Source of the DNA: Desulfobacterales bacterium
Lineage (GTDB): Bacteria; Desulfobacterota; Desulfobacteria; Desulfobacterales; UBA5852
Assembly: GCA_030065585.1 (NCBI GenBank)
Contig: JASJED010000075.1
Coordinates: 1-38,095, forward strand
Length of the DNA: 38,095 nucleotides
Direction: 5' to 3'
Each line of letters opens with the position of its first letter. The stretch's first letter is position 1. The notes under the pieces are model-generated. The model made no database searches. It was not told the origin of the DNA and saw only the letters and a list, made by a program, of their open reading frames with translations. Positions 24,264-33,711 of this stretch are shown in pieces. Both the position numbers and the translations under genes were made by a program.

Positions 24264-24284
24264 ACACCGGATGGTCGGTCCTTT

Positions 24285-25133
24285 TCAATTCGGCATCCAG
24301 CTGACGACATATTCGCATCGCTTGGGCAGGGGCGAGGGCCAGGGCTTGATTGCGGTCCAGTTCCCGTCGAGGGACAGCTCCCGTGCGGCCAATTCGAAGT
24401 GGCACATGGCGATGCCCATATCGATACGCTGCAAATCCGCCGCCGAGGTCATTCGGGTGTAGCCCGCTGCGCGCTGGAGGAAAAAATGAAAGGCCCCGTT
24501 TTGGCGCACGACGCGCCAGGGCTGCTTGTTGGTGGCCGATGGTCCCTGCCGCACCATCTCCAACGGAATTGCGTAGTCGCCGGCCGCCTGTTTATCCAGA
24601 GGGACACCCAACTCGCCATCAAAAAACATCTCTGACCAGGGTTTCCGGCGGGCCGACCCCAGACTGGCCCGGGTCACCGTATCGGTCAAGCCACGTCGCC
24701 GGGCCGGATACCCCAAGGGGCTGACGGCGGGAATCGTTTCCTGGGGTTGCAGACGGATTTTGTCCTGCAGGGGCCCTCTGGCGACGGTGACCCCGATCCA
24801 GCAGGTGGCCAGGTCCAGGTCGGTGGCCAAAAGGATGAGCTGTTCAAAGAGATAGCCGAAATCCTCCATGTCGCCCGGACCCCGCTTCATGGCGCCCACC
24901 AAAAAGGTGCCCGCCCCCTTGATCGTGCCGTAGGTGCCGGGCATGCGTCCCCTTCCCGGGGGGCCCACATCAACCAGATCGAAGCGGGGGACATTGCCCC
25001 AGAAGGGGGTTTCGAGACTTGTGCCAAACGCGTGCAGCCGGTCTTTGGTTTCAGGCTCCAGCGGGCGCGGCGCGTAACTGCGACATGATTTACGGCGTTG
25101 AATGAGGTCGATTATCGAAGTCTTATAGGTCAT
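24285..25133 (-). CDS. Nitroreductase-fold protein, TM1586 type
   Basis: About 282 residues with the nitroreductase start IQRRKSCRSYAPRPLEPE and the two-lobed arrangement of the TM1586-like subgroup. That includes an internal GPSATNKQPWRVV segment, which in nitroreductases forms part of the flavin pocket, here in the second half of the protein. Members are assumed to be FMN-dependent NAD(P)H oxidoreductases; physiological substrates are mostly unknown. It is the last gene of the D-amino-acid array. The ATG at 25133 is preferred because of AAAGAAG just upstream; an ATG at 25154 directly abutting the deacylase stop (TAAATG) would add seven residues. Its role in this operon is not evident; reduction of a keto or imine intermediate would be speculation. 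Confidence 0.82.
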   Translation of the reverse strand: MTYKTSIIDLIQRRKSCRSYAPRPLEPETKDRLHAFGTSLETPFWGNVPRFDLVDVGPPGRGRMPGTYGTIKGAGTFLVGAMKRGPGDMEDFGYLFEQLILLATDLDLATCWIGVTVARGPLQDKIRLQPQETIPAVSPLGYPARRRGLTDTVTRASLGSARRKPWSEMFFDGELGVPLDKQAAGDYAIPLEMVRQGPSATNKQPWRVVRQNGAFHFFLQRAAGYTRMTSAADLQRIDMGIAMCHFELAARELSLDGNWTAIKPWPSPLPKRCEYVVSWMPN

Positions 25134-25154
25134 GGTGTCTTCTTTCAGCGTCAT

Positions 25155-26822
25155 TTAGTCTTTGGCGCGGGTTGATACTTCTCCGGTCTCCTTTCCCGGC
25201 CGCTTGAGAACGCCGCCCGGCAACAACCCGGTGTGCTCACCCGCTTGAACGACCACCTGCCCGTTGACCACGACATAGTGGATCCCCGCCGGATAACGAT
25301 GCGGCTCCTCGAAGGTGGCCTTATCGATTACCGTGTCCGGGTCGAAGACCACCAGATCGGCGGCAAGGCCCTCGCGCAGGAGACCGCGATCGGTCAAGCC
25401 CAGTTTTTTGGCCGGAAGACCGCTCATCTTGGCGATCGCGGTTTCAAGGGACAGGGTCTTGCGCTGGCGCACGTAACGTCCCAGCACGCGGGGATAGGTG
25501 CCGTAGGAGCGCGGGTGGACCATGACCCCGGCGGCGGCGCTGTCGGCTGCCAGGGAAAAGCCGTCCGAGCCGATCATGGCGGCCGGATGCCGCATGATGC
25601 GTTCCAGGTCATCCTCGCACATGGAGAAGACGATCATGGTCAGCCCACCCTGTTCCGCCGCGAAGAGTTGGAAGATGGCTTCGGTGGGGCTGAGTTCCAG
25701 GGCATCGGCGATGGCCGCAACATGATGGCCGTCGAAGGTGCGGTAGCGCTCTGTCGTGAAACCGGCTAGCAGGATCTGGTCCCAGCCCAGTCCCTCCATG
25801 GGGTTTTCCCAGTCAAAGGGCGGCCGGGTCATCTCCCGTTCGACCCGCCGGCGCAAGTCCGTATCCGCGAGCACCCGGATCGCCGCCTGCGGACCCTGAT
25901 CTTTGACCCACGGCGGGAAGATCTCCAGCAGACCGCAGCAGTAGGCCGTATAGGGGTAGAAATCGAAATCCACCGGCAGCCCGCGCGCGCGGGCCTGATC
26001 CAGCAGGGTCAGCATCTCCACCGAGCGGCCCCAGTTGACCGGCAGTTCGCTCTTTAGGTGGGAAATTTCCAGCGCGACCCCCGAGCGGGCGGAAATCTCC
26101 AAACCTTCCTGGATGGCGTCCAGCACCCCGTGGCTTTCGCTGCGCATGTGCAGGGTGAACAAGCCGCCCGCGCCGCGCACGACCCGGGCCAGCGCACCCA
26201 ACTCTTCCGGGGCGGCAAAGGCCCCCGGATGATAGATCAACCCGGCGGACAGGCCGAAGAGACCTTGGTCGATTTCCCGCTGCAGAAGCTGGGCCATCCG
26301 CGCCAGTTGAACAGGATTGGGCGCCTGGCGGTCGAAGCCCATCACCGCACAACGCAGGGCGCCGTGACCCACCAGGGGCGCGATGTTCAGCGCCATGCCG
26401 CCGCCAGCCAGGTTTTGATAGAACGCGGCCAGGTCCGGCCAAGGCCAGTCAGCTTCCGCCGCCGGCAGATTGAAGATCCCGCCGTGGCTGTTTACGAAGG
26501 TTTTAAAATCTTCGAAGTGCCCCGGGACCACCGGCCCCAAACTGCTGCCGCAGTTGCCCACAAGTTCGGTGGTGACGCCTTGGTGGATCTTGCTCTCGGC
26601 CCGCGGGTGGGCGGACAGGGACCAGTCCGAATGGGAATGCATGTCGATGAACCCGGGGCAGACCACCCGGCCGTCGGCGTCGATGGTTTTTAACCCCGCG
26701 GGCCCCCGGCCGGGTGTGGCGATGGCCGCGATGCGTCCTTGGTCTACGGCGATGTCGCCCATGAAGGCGTCGTTTCCCGTGCCGTCGATAATCCTGGCGT
26801 TGCGAATATTGAGATCATGCAT
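25155..26822 (-). CDS. N-acyl-D-amino-acid deacylase (D-aminoacylase family)
   Basis: A 555-residue amidohydrolase that removes acyl groups from N-acyl-D-amino acids (D-aminoacylase, N-acyl-D-glutamate or -aspartate deacylases). Metal-site residues are visible: H62 and H64 in DMHSHSD, C91 in VGNCGSS, H225 in LHMRSES, H255 in ISHLKSE and D420 in IGSDG. The Cys-His-His set corresponds to the tight zinc site described for D-aminoacylase. The N-terminus MHDLNIRNARIIDG is the usual beta-sandwich start, so the ATG at 26822 is chosen. The open frame continues to 27785, but that upstream part is only antisense-frame reading across the ATPase gene. It sits between the peptide ABC transporter and the nitroreductase and fits release of free D-amino acids from imported N-acyl compounds. 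Which D-amino acid is preferred is unknown. Confidence 0.9.
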   Translation of the reverse strand: MHDLNIRNARIIDGTGNDAFMGDIAVDQGRIAAIATPGRGPAGLKTIDADGRVVCPGFIDMHSHSDWSLSAHPRAESKIHQGVTTELVGNCGSSLGPVVPGHFEDFKTFVNSHGGIFNLPAAEADWPWPDLAAFYQNLAGGGMALNIAPLVGHGALRCAVMGFDRQAPNPVQLARMAQLLQREIDQGLFGLSAGLIYHPGAFAAPEELGALARVVRGAGGLFTLHMRSESHGVLDAIQEGLEISARSGVALEISHLKSELPVNWGRSVEMLTLLDQARARGLPVDFDFYPYTAYCCGLLEIFPPWVKDQGPQAAIRVLADTDLRRRVEREMTRPPFDWENPMEGLGWDQILLAGFTTERYRTFDGHHVAAIADALELSPTEAIFQLFAAEQGGLTMIVFSMCEDDLERIMRHPAAMIGSDGFSLAADSAAAGVMVHPRSYGTYPRVLGRYVRQRKTLSLETAIAKMSGLPAKKLGLTDRGLLREGLAADLVVFDPDTVIDKATFEEPHRYPAGIHYVVVNGQVVVQAGEHTGLLPGGVLKRPGKETGEVSTRAKD

Positions 26823-26848
26823 GGTCGATCTTTCTGATGGCAATAGGG

Positions 26849-27844
26849 TCAGGTGTCCCGCGGCTGCGGCGCGGGCAGGTTCTCGGCCAGGTGGCAGGCG
26901 GCCCAGTGGCCGGGCGCCAGTTCCCGCAGCTCCGGGCGCGTTTCTTCGCAGATGGTCTGCCGGAAGGGGCAGCGGGGGTGCAGGCGGCAGCCCGTGGGCA
27001 GGTCGATCAGGCTGGGGGGCTGTTCGGCGAGCAGCACCCGCTGGCGACCCCGCTGGTGGGGCGACATCGGTGGGGACGACGCGGCCAGCCCCTGGGTGTA
27101 GGGGTGCCGGGGGGCTTGCAGGACCGCTTCCACCGGACCGATCTCCATGAGTTTGCCCAAATACATGATGGCCACCCGGTCGCTGACATAACGCACCACG
27201 TTCAAATCGTGGGAAATGAACAGATAAGTCAGCCCGAAGGCCTCCTGCAGGTCCAGCAGGATGTTCAGGACCTGGGCCTGCACCGAGATGTCCAGGGCCG
27301 AGGTGGGCTCGTCCAACACCAGCAGCCGGGGGCGCAAGAGAAGGGCGCGGGCCACGCTGATCCGCTGCTGCTGACCGCCGCTCAGCTGGTGCGGGTAGCG
27401 GTTCAAGAGCTCCGGGCCCAGGTTGACCTTGGCGAGCATCGCCAGGATCTGGTCGTCGATGCGGGCGTGTTCGAATCCGTTGGTGACGAGCGGCCGGCGC
27501 AGGGACCACTTGATCTTGGCCCGGGGATTCATCGAGGCGGCCGGATCCTGGAAGACGATGCCCATCTTGCGGCGCAGGGCCTTCATCTCCGCGGGCCGGG
27601 CCGTGGTCACCTCCCGGCCCTCCAGGCGCACCGAACCGCCGGTGGCCGTGATCAGGCGCAGCAGCAGACGGGCCACGGTGCTCTTGCCGCTGCCGCTCTC
27701 GCCCACCAGTCCCAGGGTCTCGCCGGCCGCGATGGCGAAGCTGACATCGTCCACCGCACGGACATGGGATGACACCGTGCGCCACAGGCCGCTGCGGATC
27801 TCGAAATGCTTTTCTAGGTGGGAGACCTCGACGAGCGGGTTCAT
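26849..27844 (-). CDS. Peptide ABC transporter ATP-binding protein (DppF/OppF-like)
   Basis: 331 residues with Walker [10 protein letters not shown]-loop [12 protein letters not shown], signature LSGGQQQR, Walker [13 protein letters not shown] and H-loop ISHDL. The C-terminal oligopeptide/dipeptide domain follows, with the cysteine cluster [14 protein letters not shown] and HWAACH that marks the Dpp/Opp subfamily. It pairs with the DppD-like ATPase, whose stop overlaps this start (ATGA), to power import through the DppB/DppC permeases. The association with D-amino-acid enzymes suggests peptides or N-acyl amino acids of D configuration as cargo (inference); nickel or other substrates of this family cannot be excluded from the ATPase alone. 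Confidence 0.93.
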   Translation of the reverse strand: MNPLVEVSHLEKHFEIRSGLWRTVSSHVRAVDDVSFAIAAGETLGLVGESGSGKSTVARLLLRLITATGGSVRLEGREVTTARPAEMKALRRKMGIVFQDPAASMNPRAKIKWSLRRPLVTNGFEHARIDDQILAMLAKVNLGPELLNRYPHQLSGGQQQRISVARALLLRPRLLVLDEPTSALDISVQAQVLNILLDLQEAFGLTYLFISHDLNVVRYVSDRVAIMYLGKLMEIGPVEAVLQAPRHPYTQGLAASSPPMSPHQRGRQRVLLAEQPPSLIDLPTGCRLHPRCPFRQTICEETRPELRELAPGHWAACHLAENLPAPQPRDT

Positions 27845-28842
27845 GGCGGTAGATCTCCCTTGACGGTGGCGGCGACGTGGCAGGCCACCCGGTGTCCAGG
27901 CGTGATTTCGACCAGCGCAGGGGCCTGGGTTGCGCAGACCTCGATCTTCGCAGGGCAGCGATCCCGGAAGCGGCAGCCGGGGATTTCCAGTGTGGGATCG
28001 GGAAGAAGTCCGGCGATGGTGCGCAGGCGCCCGTCGCGTTTGAAGCCGCGGGGCAGCGATGCCATCAGCATCCGGGTGTAGGGGTGCCGGGGGTTGTCGA
28101 AAATGCCCAGGACGTCGGCCTCCTCCACCAGCACGCCGGCATACATGACCGCCACGCGGTCGGCGATTTCGGCCACGATGCCGAAGTCATGGGTGATTAG
28201 CCAGACCGACATTTCCAGGGCGGCGCGCAGGGCCAGGATCAGTTCTAGGACCTGGGCCTGGATGGTCACGTCCAGCGCCGTGGTGGGCTCATCGGCGATC
28301 AGCAGCCGGGGATTGCGGGCCAGCATCATGCCGATCATCACCCGCTGGCGCATGCCGCCGGAAAGCTCCTGGGGATAGCTGCGCATACGCGCCTCCGGAT
28401 CGGAGAGCTTGACCTGGTTGAAGAGCTCGGCCACCCGGCGCCAGGCCTCGATCTTGCCGATCTTATCCAGGACGATCGCTTCGTAGACCTGATAGCCGGC
28501 CCGGTAGAGGGGGTTTAGCGCGTCCAGCGGGTTTTGAAAGATCATGCCGAGCGACCGGCCGCGGACGTGGCACATCTCCTCCTCGGTCAGGCTCAGGAGA
28601 TCTTTATCTTCGAACAGCACCCGGCCGCCGATCCGGTGGCCCGGTGCGTTGATGCGGTTGATCAGGCCCATTACGGCGTGGGCCGCACTGGTTTTACCAC
28701 AGCCCGACTCACCCACCAGGGCGTAGATCTCGCCGGCGTGGATATCGAAGCTGACCTCCTGGACCGCGCGGGCCATGCCGTGGGGGGTGCTGAACTGGAT
28801 GTCCAGGTGCTGCACGCAAAGGGCTCGGCGGGTTTGATCCAT
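27841..28842 (-). CDS. Peptide ABC transporter ATP-binding protein (DppD/OppD-like)
   Basis: 333 residues. Walker [10 protein letters not shown]-loop [12 protein letters not shown], signature LSGGMRQR, Walker [13 protein letters not shown] and H-loop ITHDFG are all intact. The C-terminal domain contains the [14 protein letters not shown] cluster of the oligopeptide family. The ATG at 28842 is chosen because it opens the family N-terminus ([14 protein letters not shown]); the frame is open much further upstream only as an antisense-frame reading over the permease gene. It overlaps the DppF-like gene by 4 bp and follows the DppC-like gene after 8 bp, so the whole transporter is one translationally coupled unit. 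Confidence 0.93.
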   Translation of the reverse strand: MDQTRRALCVQHLDIQFSTPHGMARAVQEVSFDIHAGEIYALVGESGCGKTSAAHAVMGLINRINAPGHRIGGRVLFEDKDLLSLTEEEMCHVRGRSLGMIFQNPLDALNPLYRAGYQVYEAIVLDKIGKIEAWRRVAELFNQVKLSDPEARMRSYPQELSGGMRQRVMIGMMLARNPRLLIADEPTTALDVTIQAQVLELILALRAALEMSVWLITHDFGIVAEIADRVAVMYAGVLVEEADVLGIFDNPRHPYTRMLMASLPRGFKRDGRLRTIAGLLPDPTLEIPGCRFRDRCPAKIEVCATQAPALVEITPGHRVACHVAATVKGDLPP

Positions 28843-28850
28843 GGGCGGGT

Positions 28851-29690
28851 TCACACTTTCAGTCGCGGGTCCAGGGCGTCGCGCAGGCCCTCGCCCAGCA
28901 GATTGAAGCCCAGGACCACGTAGATGATGGCCAGGCCGGGAAAGATGCTGATCCAGGGCGCGCGTCGGATATAGGTCATGCTCTCCGAGAGGATCACGCC
29001 CCAGTCGGGCAGGGGCGGCTGGGCGCCCAAGCCCAGAAATCCCAGCGCGGTGGTGTTGACCACGGCCACGGGCAGCGCCAGAGTGGCCAGCACGATGATC
29101 ACCGGAATCACGTTGGGCAGGATGTAGCGCAGGATGATGCTCAGATCGCTTTCCCCCATGGCCCGGGCCGCCTCCACGTAGGGCATGTTCTTGAGCGCCT
29201 GGGTCTTGGAGCGCACGATCCGCGTGAATTGGGCCCAGCTCACGGCGGCGATCGCAATGATCACGTTGGTCAGGCTGGGCCCCAGCAGGGTGCAGATGGC
29301 GATGGCCAGGACGATGGGGGGCAGGGCCCAGATCACGTCCGTCAGGAAGATGATCACCCGGTCCTGCCAGCCGCCGTAGTAGCCGGCCAGCAGGCCCAGC
29401 AGGACCCCCACCACGGTTTGGATCGTCACCGCGATGGCGCCCACCTTGAGAGCGATGCGCGAGCCGTGGATCAGGCGCGAAAATGAGTCGCGCCCCAGGT
29501 GATCGGTGCCCAGCCAATGCTGGCCCGAGGGCGGGCGCAGGGCCTCGACAATCACCATTTCGTCATAGGTGTAAGGAGAAATCCAGTCGGCCAGCAGGGC
29601 CGCGGCGATCAGGCTTGCCATAATCGCCAGCCCGACCAGAAAGGATTTGTTGCGGCCGGCTTCGCGCAGCGCTTTCCAGATGCTGGTCAT
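28851..29690 (-). CDS. Peptide ABC transporter permease (DppC-like)
   Basis: 279 residues with an N-terminal helix (SFLVGLAIMASLIAAALLADW), followed by the HWLGTDHLGRDSFSRLIHGSRIAL segment diagnostic for DppC/OppC proteins, then five further helices. The EAA loop is YVEAARAMGESDLSIILRYILPN. The end LGEGLRDALDPRLKV is also typical of the family. The ATG at 29690 overlaps the DppB stop (ATGA). Open reading beyond this start lies in another frame of the DppB gene and is not coding. It forms the channel together with the DppB-like protein. Confidence 0.93.
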   Translation of the reverse strand: MTSIWKALREAGRNKSFLVGLAIMASLIAAALLADWISPYTYDEMVIVEALRPPSGQHWLGTDHLGRDSFSRLIHGSRIALKVGAIAVTIQTVVGVLLGLLAGYYGGWQDRVIIFLTDVIWALPPIVLAIAICTLLGPSLTNVIIAIAAVSWAQFTRIVRSKTQALKNMPYVEAARAMGESDLSIILRYILPNVIPVIIVLATLALPVAVVNTTALGFLGLGAQPPLPDWGVILSESMTYIRRAPWISIFPGLAIIYVVLGFNLLGEGLRDALDPRLKV

Positions 29691-30634
29691 GCCACGCGGC
29701 CTCCCAATTCGGCGCGAATGCGGGGATCCAGAAGCCCCGTCAGGATGTCGCCAATGGTGGTGCTGATCACGGTGAGCAGGGTGATCAGGAGGATGATCCC
29801 CTGCACCACCGGGTAGTCCTGGGCCGAGATGGCCTTCCACAGGAGCCGCCCGGTGCCCGGCCAGGCGAAGATGGTTTCGACGATCACCGATCCACCGATG
29901 AGCCAGGGAACGGAGAGAAAAAACATCACTGTGACCGGCACCAGGGCATTGCGCAGGACATGGCGCAGAAGCACCATTTGCGGTCGCAGGCCTTTGGCCA
30001 CGGCCGTGGTCACGTGCTTTTCGCGCAGAACTTCCAGGACCTCGGAGCGGGTCAGGCGCAGGGTGTCGGCCAGGGCGGGCAGGGTAAGGGTCAATACCGG
30101 CAGGATCAGGGATTGAAAGCCCCGGTAGCCTGAAACGGGCAGGAGCCGGAAGGATACGGCGAAGACGATGATCAGGAGGATACCCAGCCAGAAATAGGGA
30201 ATCGCGCGCAGCACCGAGGTCACGCTGACGGCCAGGCGGTCGAAGACCGACCCCTGGTGGTAGCCGGCCATGAGTCCCAGGGGCACCGCGACGAGGTACT
30301 GCAGCAGAAGGGCGGTCAGGGTGATGTGCAGGGTGGCGGGCAGGCGGGCGGCCAGCAGGACCGATACCGACTGGCCGTTGGTGATCGAGCGGCCCAGATC
30401 GCCCTTAAGCACGTTGAGCAGCCAGTAAAGGTATTGGACCACCGGCGGTTTGTCCAGGCCCCAGCGGGCGCGCAGCTTGGCGGTGGTGGCCTCGTCCAGC
30501 CGGGGACTGTCGATCAGCTGGATCGGATCGCCGGGCATCATGTGCATGATGGCAAACAGCAAGATGGTAACCGCCAGCACGATGAAAACACTTTGAAAGA
30601 TGCGGCGGATGGCGTAGGCGGTCAGATCGTTCAT
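29687..30634 (-). CDS. Peptide ABC transporter permease (DppB-like)
   Basis: 315 residues, usual for DppB. The N-terminal helix (IRRIFQSVFIVLAVTILLFAIMHMMPGDP) is followed by the long first external loop, the GDLGRSITNGQSV motif and five further helices. The EAA region is RLTRSEVLEVLREKHVTTAVAKGL, and the C-terminal block includes LLWKAISAQDYPVVQG, as in other family members. It starts 12 bp after the serine hydrolase gene, with AAGG close to the ATG, and overlaps the DppC-like gene by 4 bp. The binding protein of this transporter is encoded two genes upstream. Confidence 0.93.
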   Translation of the reverse strand: MNDLTAYAIRRIFQSVFIVLAVTILLFAIMHMMPGDPIQLIDSPRLDEATTAKLRARWGLDKPPVVQYLYWLLNVLKGDLGRSITNGQSVSVLLAARLPATLHITLTALLLQYLVAVPLGLMAGYHQGSVFDRLAVSVTSVLRAIPYFWLGILLIIVFAVSFRLLPVSGYRGFQSLILPVLTLTLPALADTLRLTRSEVLEVLREKHVTTAVAKGLRPQMVLLRHVLRNALVPVTVMFFLSVPWLIGGSVIVETIFAWPGTGRLLWKAISAQDYPVVQGIILLITLLTVISTTIGDILTGLLDPRIRAELGGRVA

Positions 30635-30646
30635 GGGCTACCTTGC

Positions 30647-32068
30647 TTAAGCTCCCCGGCACCCAAGGTCAGGGGCGTCTACCGCGCTGGGGTCGTCGAA
30701 CGTGCCGCGCACCAGGCGCATTCGGCGGCCATGGCAGTGCAGCGTCAGGTATTCCGGGCGGCCCGGAGCCTCGTCCCGGGTCAGATAGTAGTCCGCCGCC
30801 GTGTCGATCCACAGCTTGTGTCGGCTGTGGGGTCTAAGGTGCCAGTCACCGCGGCTGTCCCGGATCGCACCGGCGACGGTCAGGCGACCTTCGGCGTCGG
30901 CCTGGATGGCGAAGCGGGTGCCGGCGGCCTTGGCGGCGTCCTCGGCCTGCCAGGCGCCGGTCCAGGCCGGCAGATTACCGGTGGGCGGCGGATGCCAGGG
31001 AGGCAGGGGCGCCAGCCGGTCTCCGATGGCTTCATGTACCAGGCGGCCGATAGGGATATTCGGATCCCCGATGGTGCCGCTGCTGGCGTTCATCAGCAGG
31101 ATCGCGCTGAGCCCGGCATCCGGAAAACAGGCGGCGTGGCCATGATAGCCCACCGTGCTGCCCGCGTGCCAGTATTCTTTTTCTCCCCGGCGCCGCCAGA
31201 GGAACCAGCCCAGGCCGTAGTGGCGGGGCTGGCCTGGCGGCAGCGGGTAGGGGCGGAAGACTTCCTCCCAGGCGGCGGCGGGGAGAAGGGCGCCGGCCTG
31301 CCAGGCCTGCTGCCATTTGAGCAGATCGCCGCAGGTGCTGATGATGTTGCCGTCGGCCCAGCCGACCACGGTGCGGTTGTAGGCCGTGGGTGTAAACCGG
31401 CCTGCGGCGGTGCGGCGATAGCCCCGGGCCATGCCTGTCGGGCGGCGGGACGTGTCGCCCACGCGGGTGCGGCGCATGTCCAGCGGGGTGAAGATGCGCT
31501 CTGCGAGCAAGTCGGCCAGGGATAGCTTGGCGGCCTGCTCGAGGATCTGGCCCAGGATGACATAGCCCGAATTACTGTAGGCCCAGCGCGTGCCCGGCGC
31601 GAATTCCAGCTCGGGATAGCGCCGGGCGATATGGCGTACGAGCTCGCCCTGATTGAGGACCGGGCTGTCATCCCGACAATAGGCCTTGATGAAGGCCTTG
31701 TCGAAATAGTCCGGGATGCCGGAGGTGTGCGTCATCAGATGGCGCAGGGTGACCTCACGGGCATACCCGGGCAGGCCGGGCGCATAGGCCACAATCGGCG
31801 CATCCAGATCCAGCTTGCCCTCGCCGGCCAGGAGGAGTGCCGCCACACAGAAAAACTGCTTGCTGATCGAGGCGATCAGGTAGGCGGTGTCCACGCCGGC
31901 CGGGAGTTCGCCTTCGATGTCGGCCCAGCCGTATCCGCGCTGGAGCAGAATCTCCGCACCGCGGGCGATCAGGAGCGAGGCCCCCGGCGTCAGCCGGGGG
32001 CACAGGGGCGCCATGACATCGTCGGCCAGACGTCCAAGGCCGCCTGGTTGGTTGGAAGCGCGCCGCAT
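30647..32068 (-). CDS. Serine hydrolase of the class C beta-lactamase/D-aminopeptidase family
   Basis: 473 residues with a complete penicillin-recognising triad: S67-I-S-K70, Y164-S-N166 and H301-A-G303. The C-terminal ~120 residues (WTGAWQAEDAAK onward) form a separate beta domain like the lipocalin-type domains seen in D-aminopeptidase and related peptidases. There is no signal peptide or transmembrane helix at the N-terminus (MRRASNQPGGLGRLAD), unlike true beta-lactamases, so it probably works in the cytoplasm. Sitting between the peptide-binding protein and the DppB-like permease, it is best explained as a peptidase or esterase acting on imported D-residue peptides (inference). Family members also include esterases and DD-peptidases, so specificity needs experiment. 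Confidence 0.88.
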   Translation of the reverse strand: MRRASNQPGGLGRLADDVMAPLCPRLTPGASLLIARGAEILLQRGYGWADIEGELPAGVDTAYLIASISKQFFCVAALLLAGEGKLDLDAPIVAYAPGLPGYAREVTLRHLMTHTSGIPDYFDKAFIKAYCRDDSPVLNQGELVRHIARRYPELEFAPGTRWAYSNSGYVILGQILEQAAKLSLADLLAERIFTPLDMRRTRVGDTSRRPTGMARGYRRTAAGRFTPTAYNRTVVGWADGNIISTCGDLLKWQQAWQAGALLPAAAWEEVFRPYPLPPGQPRHYGLGWFLWRRRGEKEYWHAGSTVGYHGHAACFPDAGLSAILLMNASSGTIGDPNIPIGRLVHEAIGDRLAPLPPWHPPPTGNLPAWTGAWQAEDAAKAAGTRFAIQADAEGRLTVAGAIRDSRGDWHLRPHSRHKLWIDTAADYYLTRDEAPGRPEYLTLHCHGRRMRLVRGTFDDPSAVDAPDLGCRGA

Positions 32069-32087
32069 GTGGATCGGGACGGCGATC

Positions 32088-33629
32088 TTACTTCTTCTTG
32101 AGATCGGTCACAAAGGGCTGACCGTCCGCGGCCAGGGCAAACCCCGCGATGTTCTTGCGCACCGCCACGTAGTTGACGTTGGTGACCAGGGGAATCGCCA
32201 GTCCTTTTTCCATGACCAGGGCCTGGGCCTGGCCGTAGATCTCGGCCCGCTTGGCCGGGTCGAGCTCATAGCGGCCCTGGTTGACCAGTTGGTCGATATC
32301 CGCAAAGGCGTAGTTTTTGGAGTCGGTGTGGAACAGATAGGTCAGCATGTCGCCGTCGGCCCACTGGTAGCGCCGGGCACCCAGATCGAACTTCTTGTCG
32401 CGCACGGCCTGCTTGATGTATTTGCCCTCGAACTCACGCAGCTTGAGCTCTACTCCCAGCTTCTTGTACTGGGCCTGGATCACCGGGGCCGTCTTTTTGG
32501 AAGAGGGATAGTCGGTGCCGATCATGGCCGTGATGGTCAGCTTTTGGCCGGCCTTGTCGCGAATGCCGTCACCGTTGGTGTCCTTCCAACCGGCCTGGTC
32601 CAGAAGGGCGCTGGCGGCCTTGAAGTCGTAGCCGTATTCCTTGGCGAACATGTCTTCGTACTTCTGGCTGAAACCGGCCATGGACGCTGACATGATCCCA
32701 TGGCGCACCTGGGCGTTGTTGGCCAGCACGGCCACCAGTTCCTGCCGGTTGACCCCTTTCTGCAGGGCCCGGCGCACGCGCACGTCGGTCAGGTTCGGCG
32801 CCTCGGGGTTGACATAGAACATGACGCAGCCGGCCTGCAGGTAGCTGTGCAGGACGATATCGTCATCGGCCTCGAGATCGGCCACGTTTTCCAGCGGCAC
32901 GCGCCAGATGATGTCCACGTTGCCGGACTGGATCTCGGTGACCCGGGTGAAGTCATCGGGGATGAAGCGTACCGTGATCTTGTCCACCAGGCTGGGGCCC
33001 TGGTTGCCGGCCTCGGGGAAGGTGGACTTGAAATTGGGGTTGCGCTTCAGGGCGATATGCGAGCCCTGGACCCACTCGTCCACGACCATGGGGCCGTAGC
33101 CCACCACCCGGCGGTTGAATTCCTCGGCCGTGATCTTGGCGGCCGTCTTCACGTCCACCAGGCCGCCATAGGAGGAGGCCAGGGAGACCAGGGCGGGCAC
33201 CGGTGGTGCTTTCCAATGCATCACGAGCACGTTACCCTCGGTGGTGATCTTGTCCAGGGCTTCCAGGTCGGTGGCATAGGGACTGATCTTGAGATAGCGG
33301 TCGAAGGAGGCCTTGATCGCCTCGGCGGTCAGGGGATTGCCGCTGGAAAAGGTCAGCCCCTGGGGAATGGTGAGCTTCATGGTCTTGCCGTCCGCCGACA
33401 GCGACCAGTCCGAGACCATGAAGGGCTTGACCGCGCTCATATCCCGGTTGAAGCGGATCATGGGGACCGTGACCAGGGAATGCACGATATTTTCCCACTC
33501 GATCTGCTGGATGTCGGTGCCTTCGATTTCCTCCGGTGTGGCGATGACGATCTCGCTCGCCGGCGCGAGGGTTACCAGCCCCCCGATGCCCACCAACACG
33601 ACTACCAGGCCCATCAGCACTTTTCGCAT
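32088..33629 (-). CDS. Peptide-binding protein of ABC transporter (SBP family 5)
   Basis: A 513-residue periplasmic solute-binding protein of the DppA/OppA family. The signal peptide is clear (MRKVLMG, core LVVVLVGIGGLVTL, cleavage near APASE). Family blocks are present: RFNRDMSAVKPFMVSDWSLSADGKTM, LTFSSGNPLTAEAIKASFDR, and DVRVRRALQKGVNRQEL in the second lobe. The ATG at 33629 has a very strong AAAGGAGGAG site; the frame is open to 33671. It delivers ligands to the DppB/C/D/F-like transporter encoded downstream, interrupted only by the serine hydrolase gene. The ligand cannot be read off; the gene context argues for D-amino-acid-containing peptides or N-acyl-D-amino acids. Confidence 0.93.
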   Translation of the reverse strand: MRKVLMGLVVVLVGIGGLVTLAPASEIVIATPEEIEGTDIQQIEWENIVHSLVTVPMIRFNRDMSAVKPFMVSDWSLSADGKTMKLTIPQGLTFSSGNPLTAEAIKASFDRYLKISPYATDLEALDKITTEGNVLVMHWKAPPVPALVSLASSYGGLVDVKTAAKITAEEFNRRVVGYGPMVVDEWVQGSHIALKRNPNFKSTFPEAGNQGPSLVDKITVRFIPDDFTRVTEIQSGNVDIIWRVPLENVADLEADDDIVLHSYLQAGCVMFYVNPEAPNLTDVRVRRALQKGVNRQELVAVLANNAQVRHGIMSASMAGFSQKYEDMFAKEYGYDFKAASALLDQAGWKDTNGDGIRDKAGQKLTITAMIGTDYPSSKKTAPVIQAQYKKLGVELKLREFEGKYIKQAVRDKKFDLGARRYQWADGDMLTYLFHTDSKNYAFADIDQLVNQGRYELDPAKRAEIYGQAQALVMEKGLAIPLVTNVNYVAVRKNIAGFALAADGQPFVTDLKKK

Positions 33630-33711
33630 TTTCTCCTCCTTTGGATTGAAATGGCAGTTGATGCCATGCACGCATTTACTTCGCTAATAATCAGCAGGCC
33701 GGGCCGGGGAC

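Noticed and set aside
26823-27785. Open frame extending the deacylase N-terminus by 321 residues
   Set aside because: It runs in another frame across the DppF-like gene, is rich in G/P/R/A and lacks any domain; the family N-terminus begins at 26822.
28843-29517. Open frame extending the DppD-like ATPase upstream
   Set aside because: It is another frame of the DppC-like gene; the ATPase family start is at 28842.
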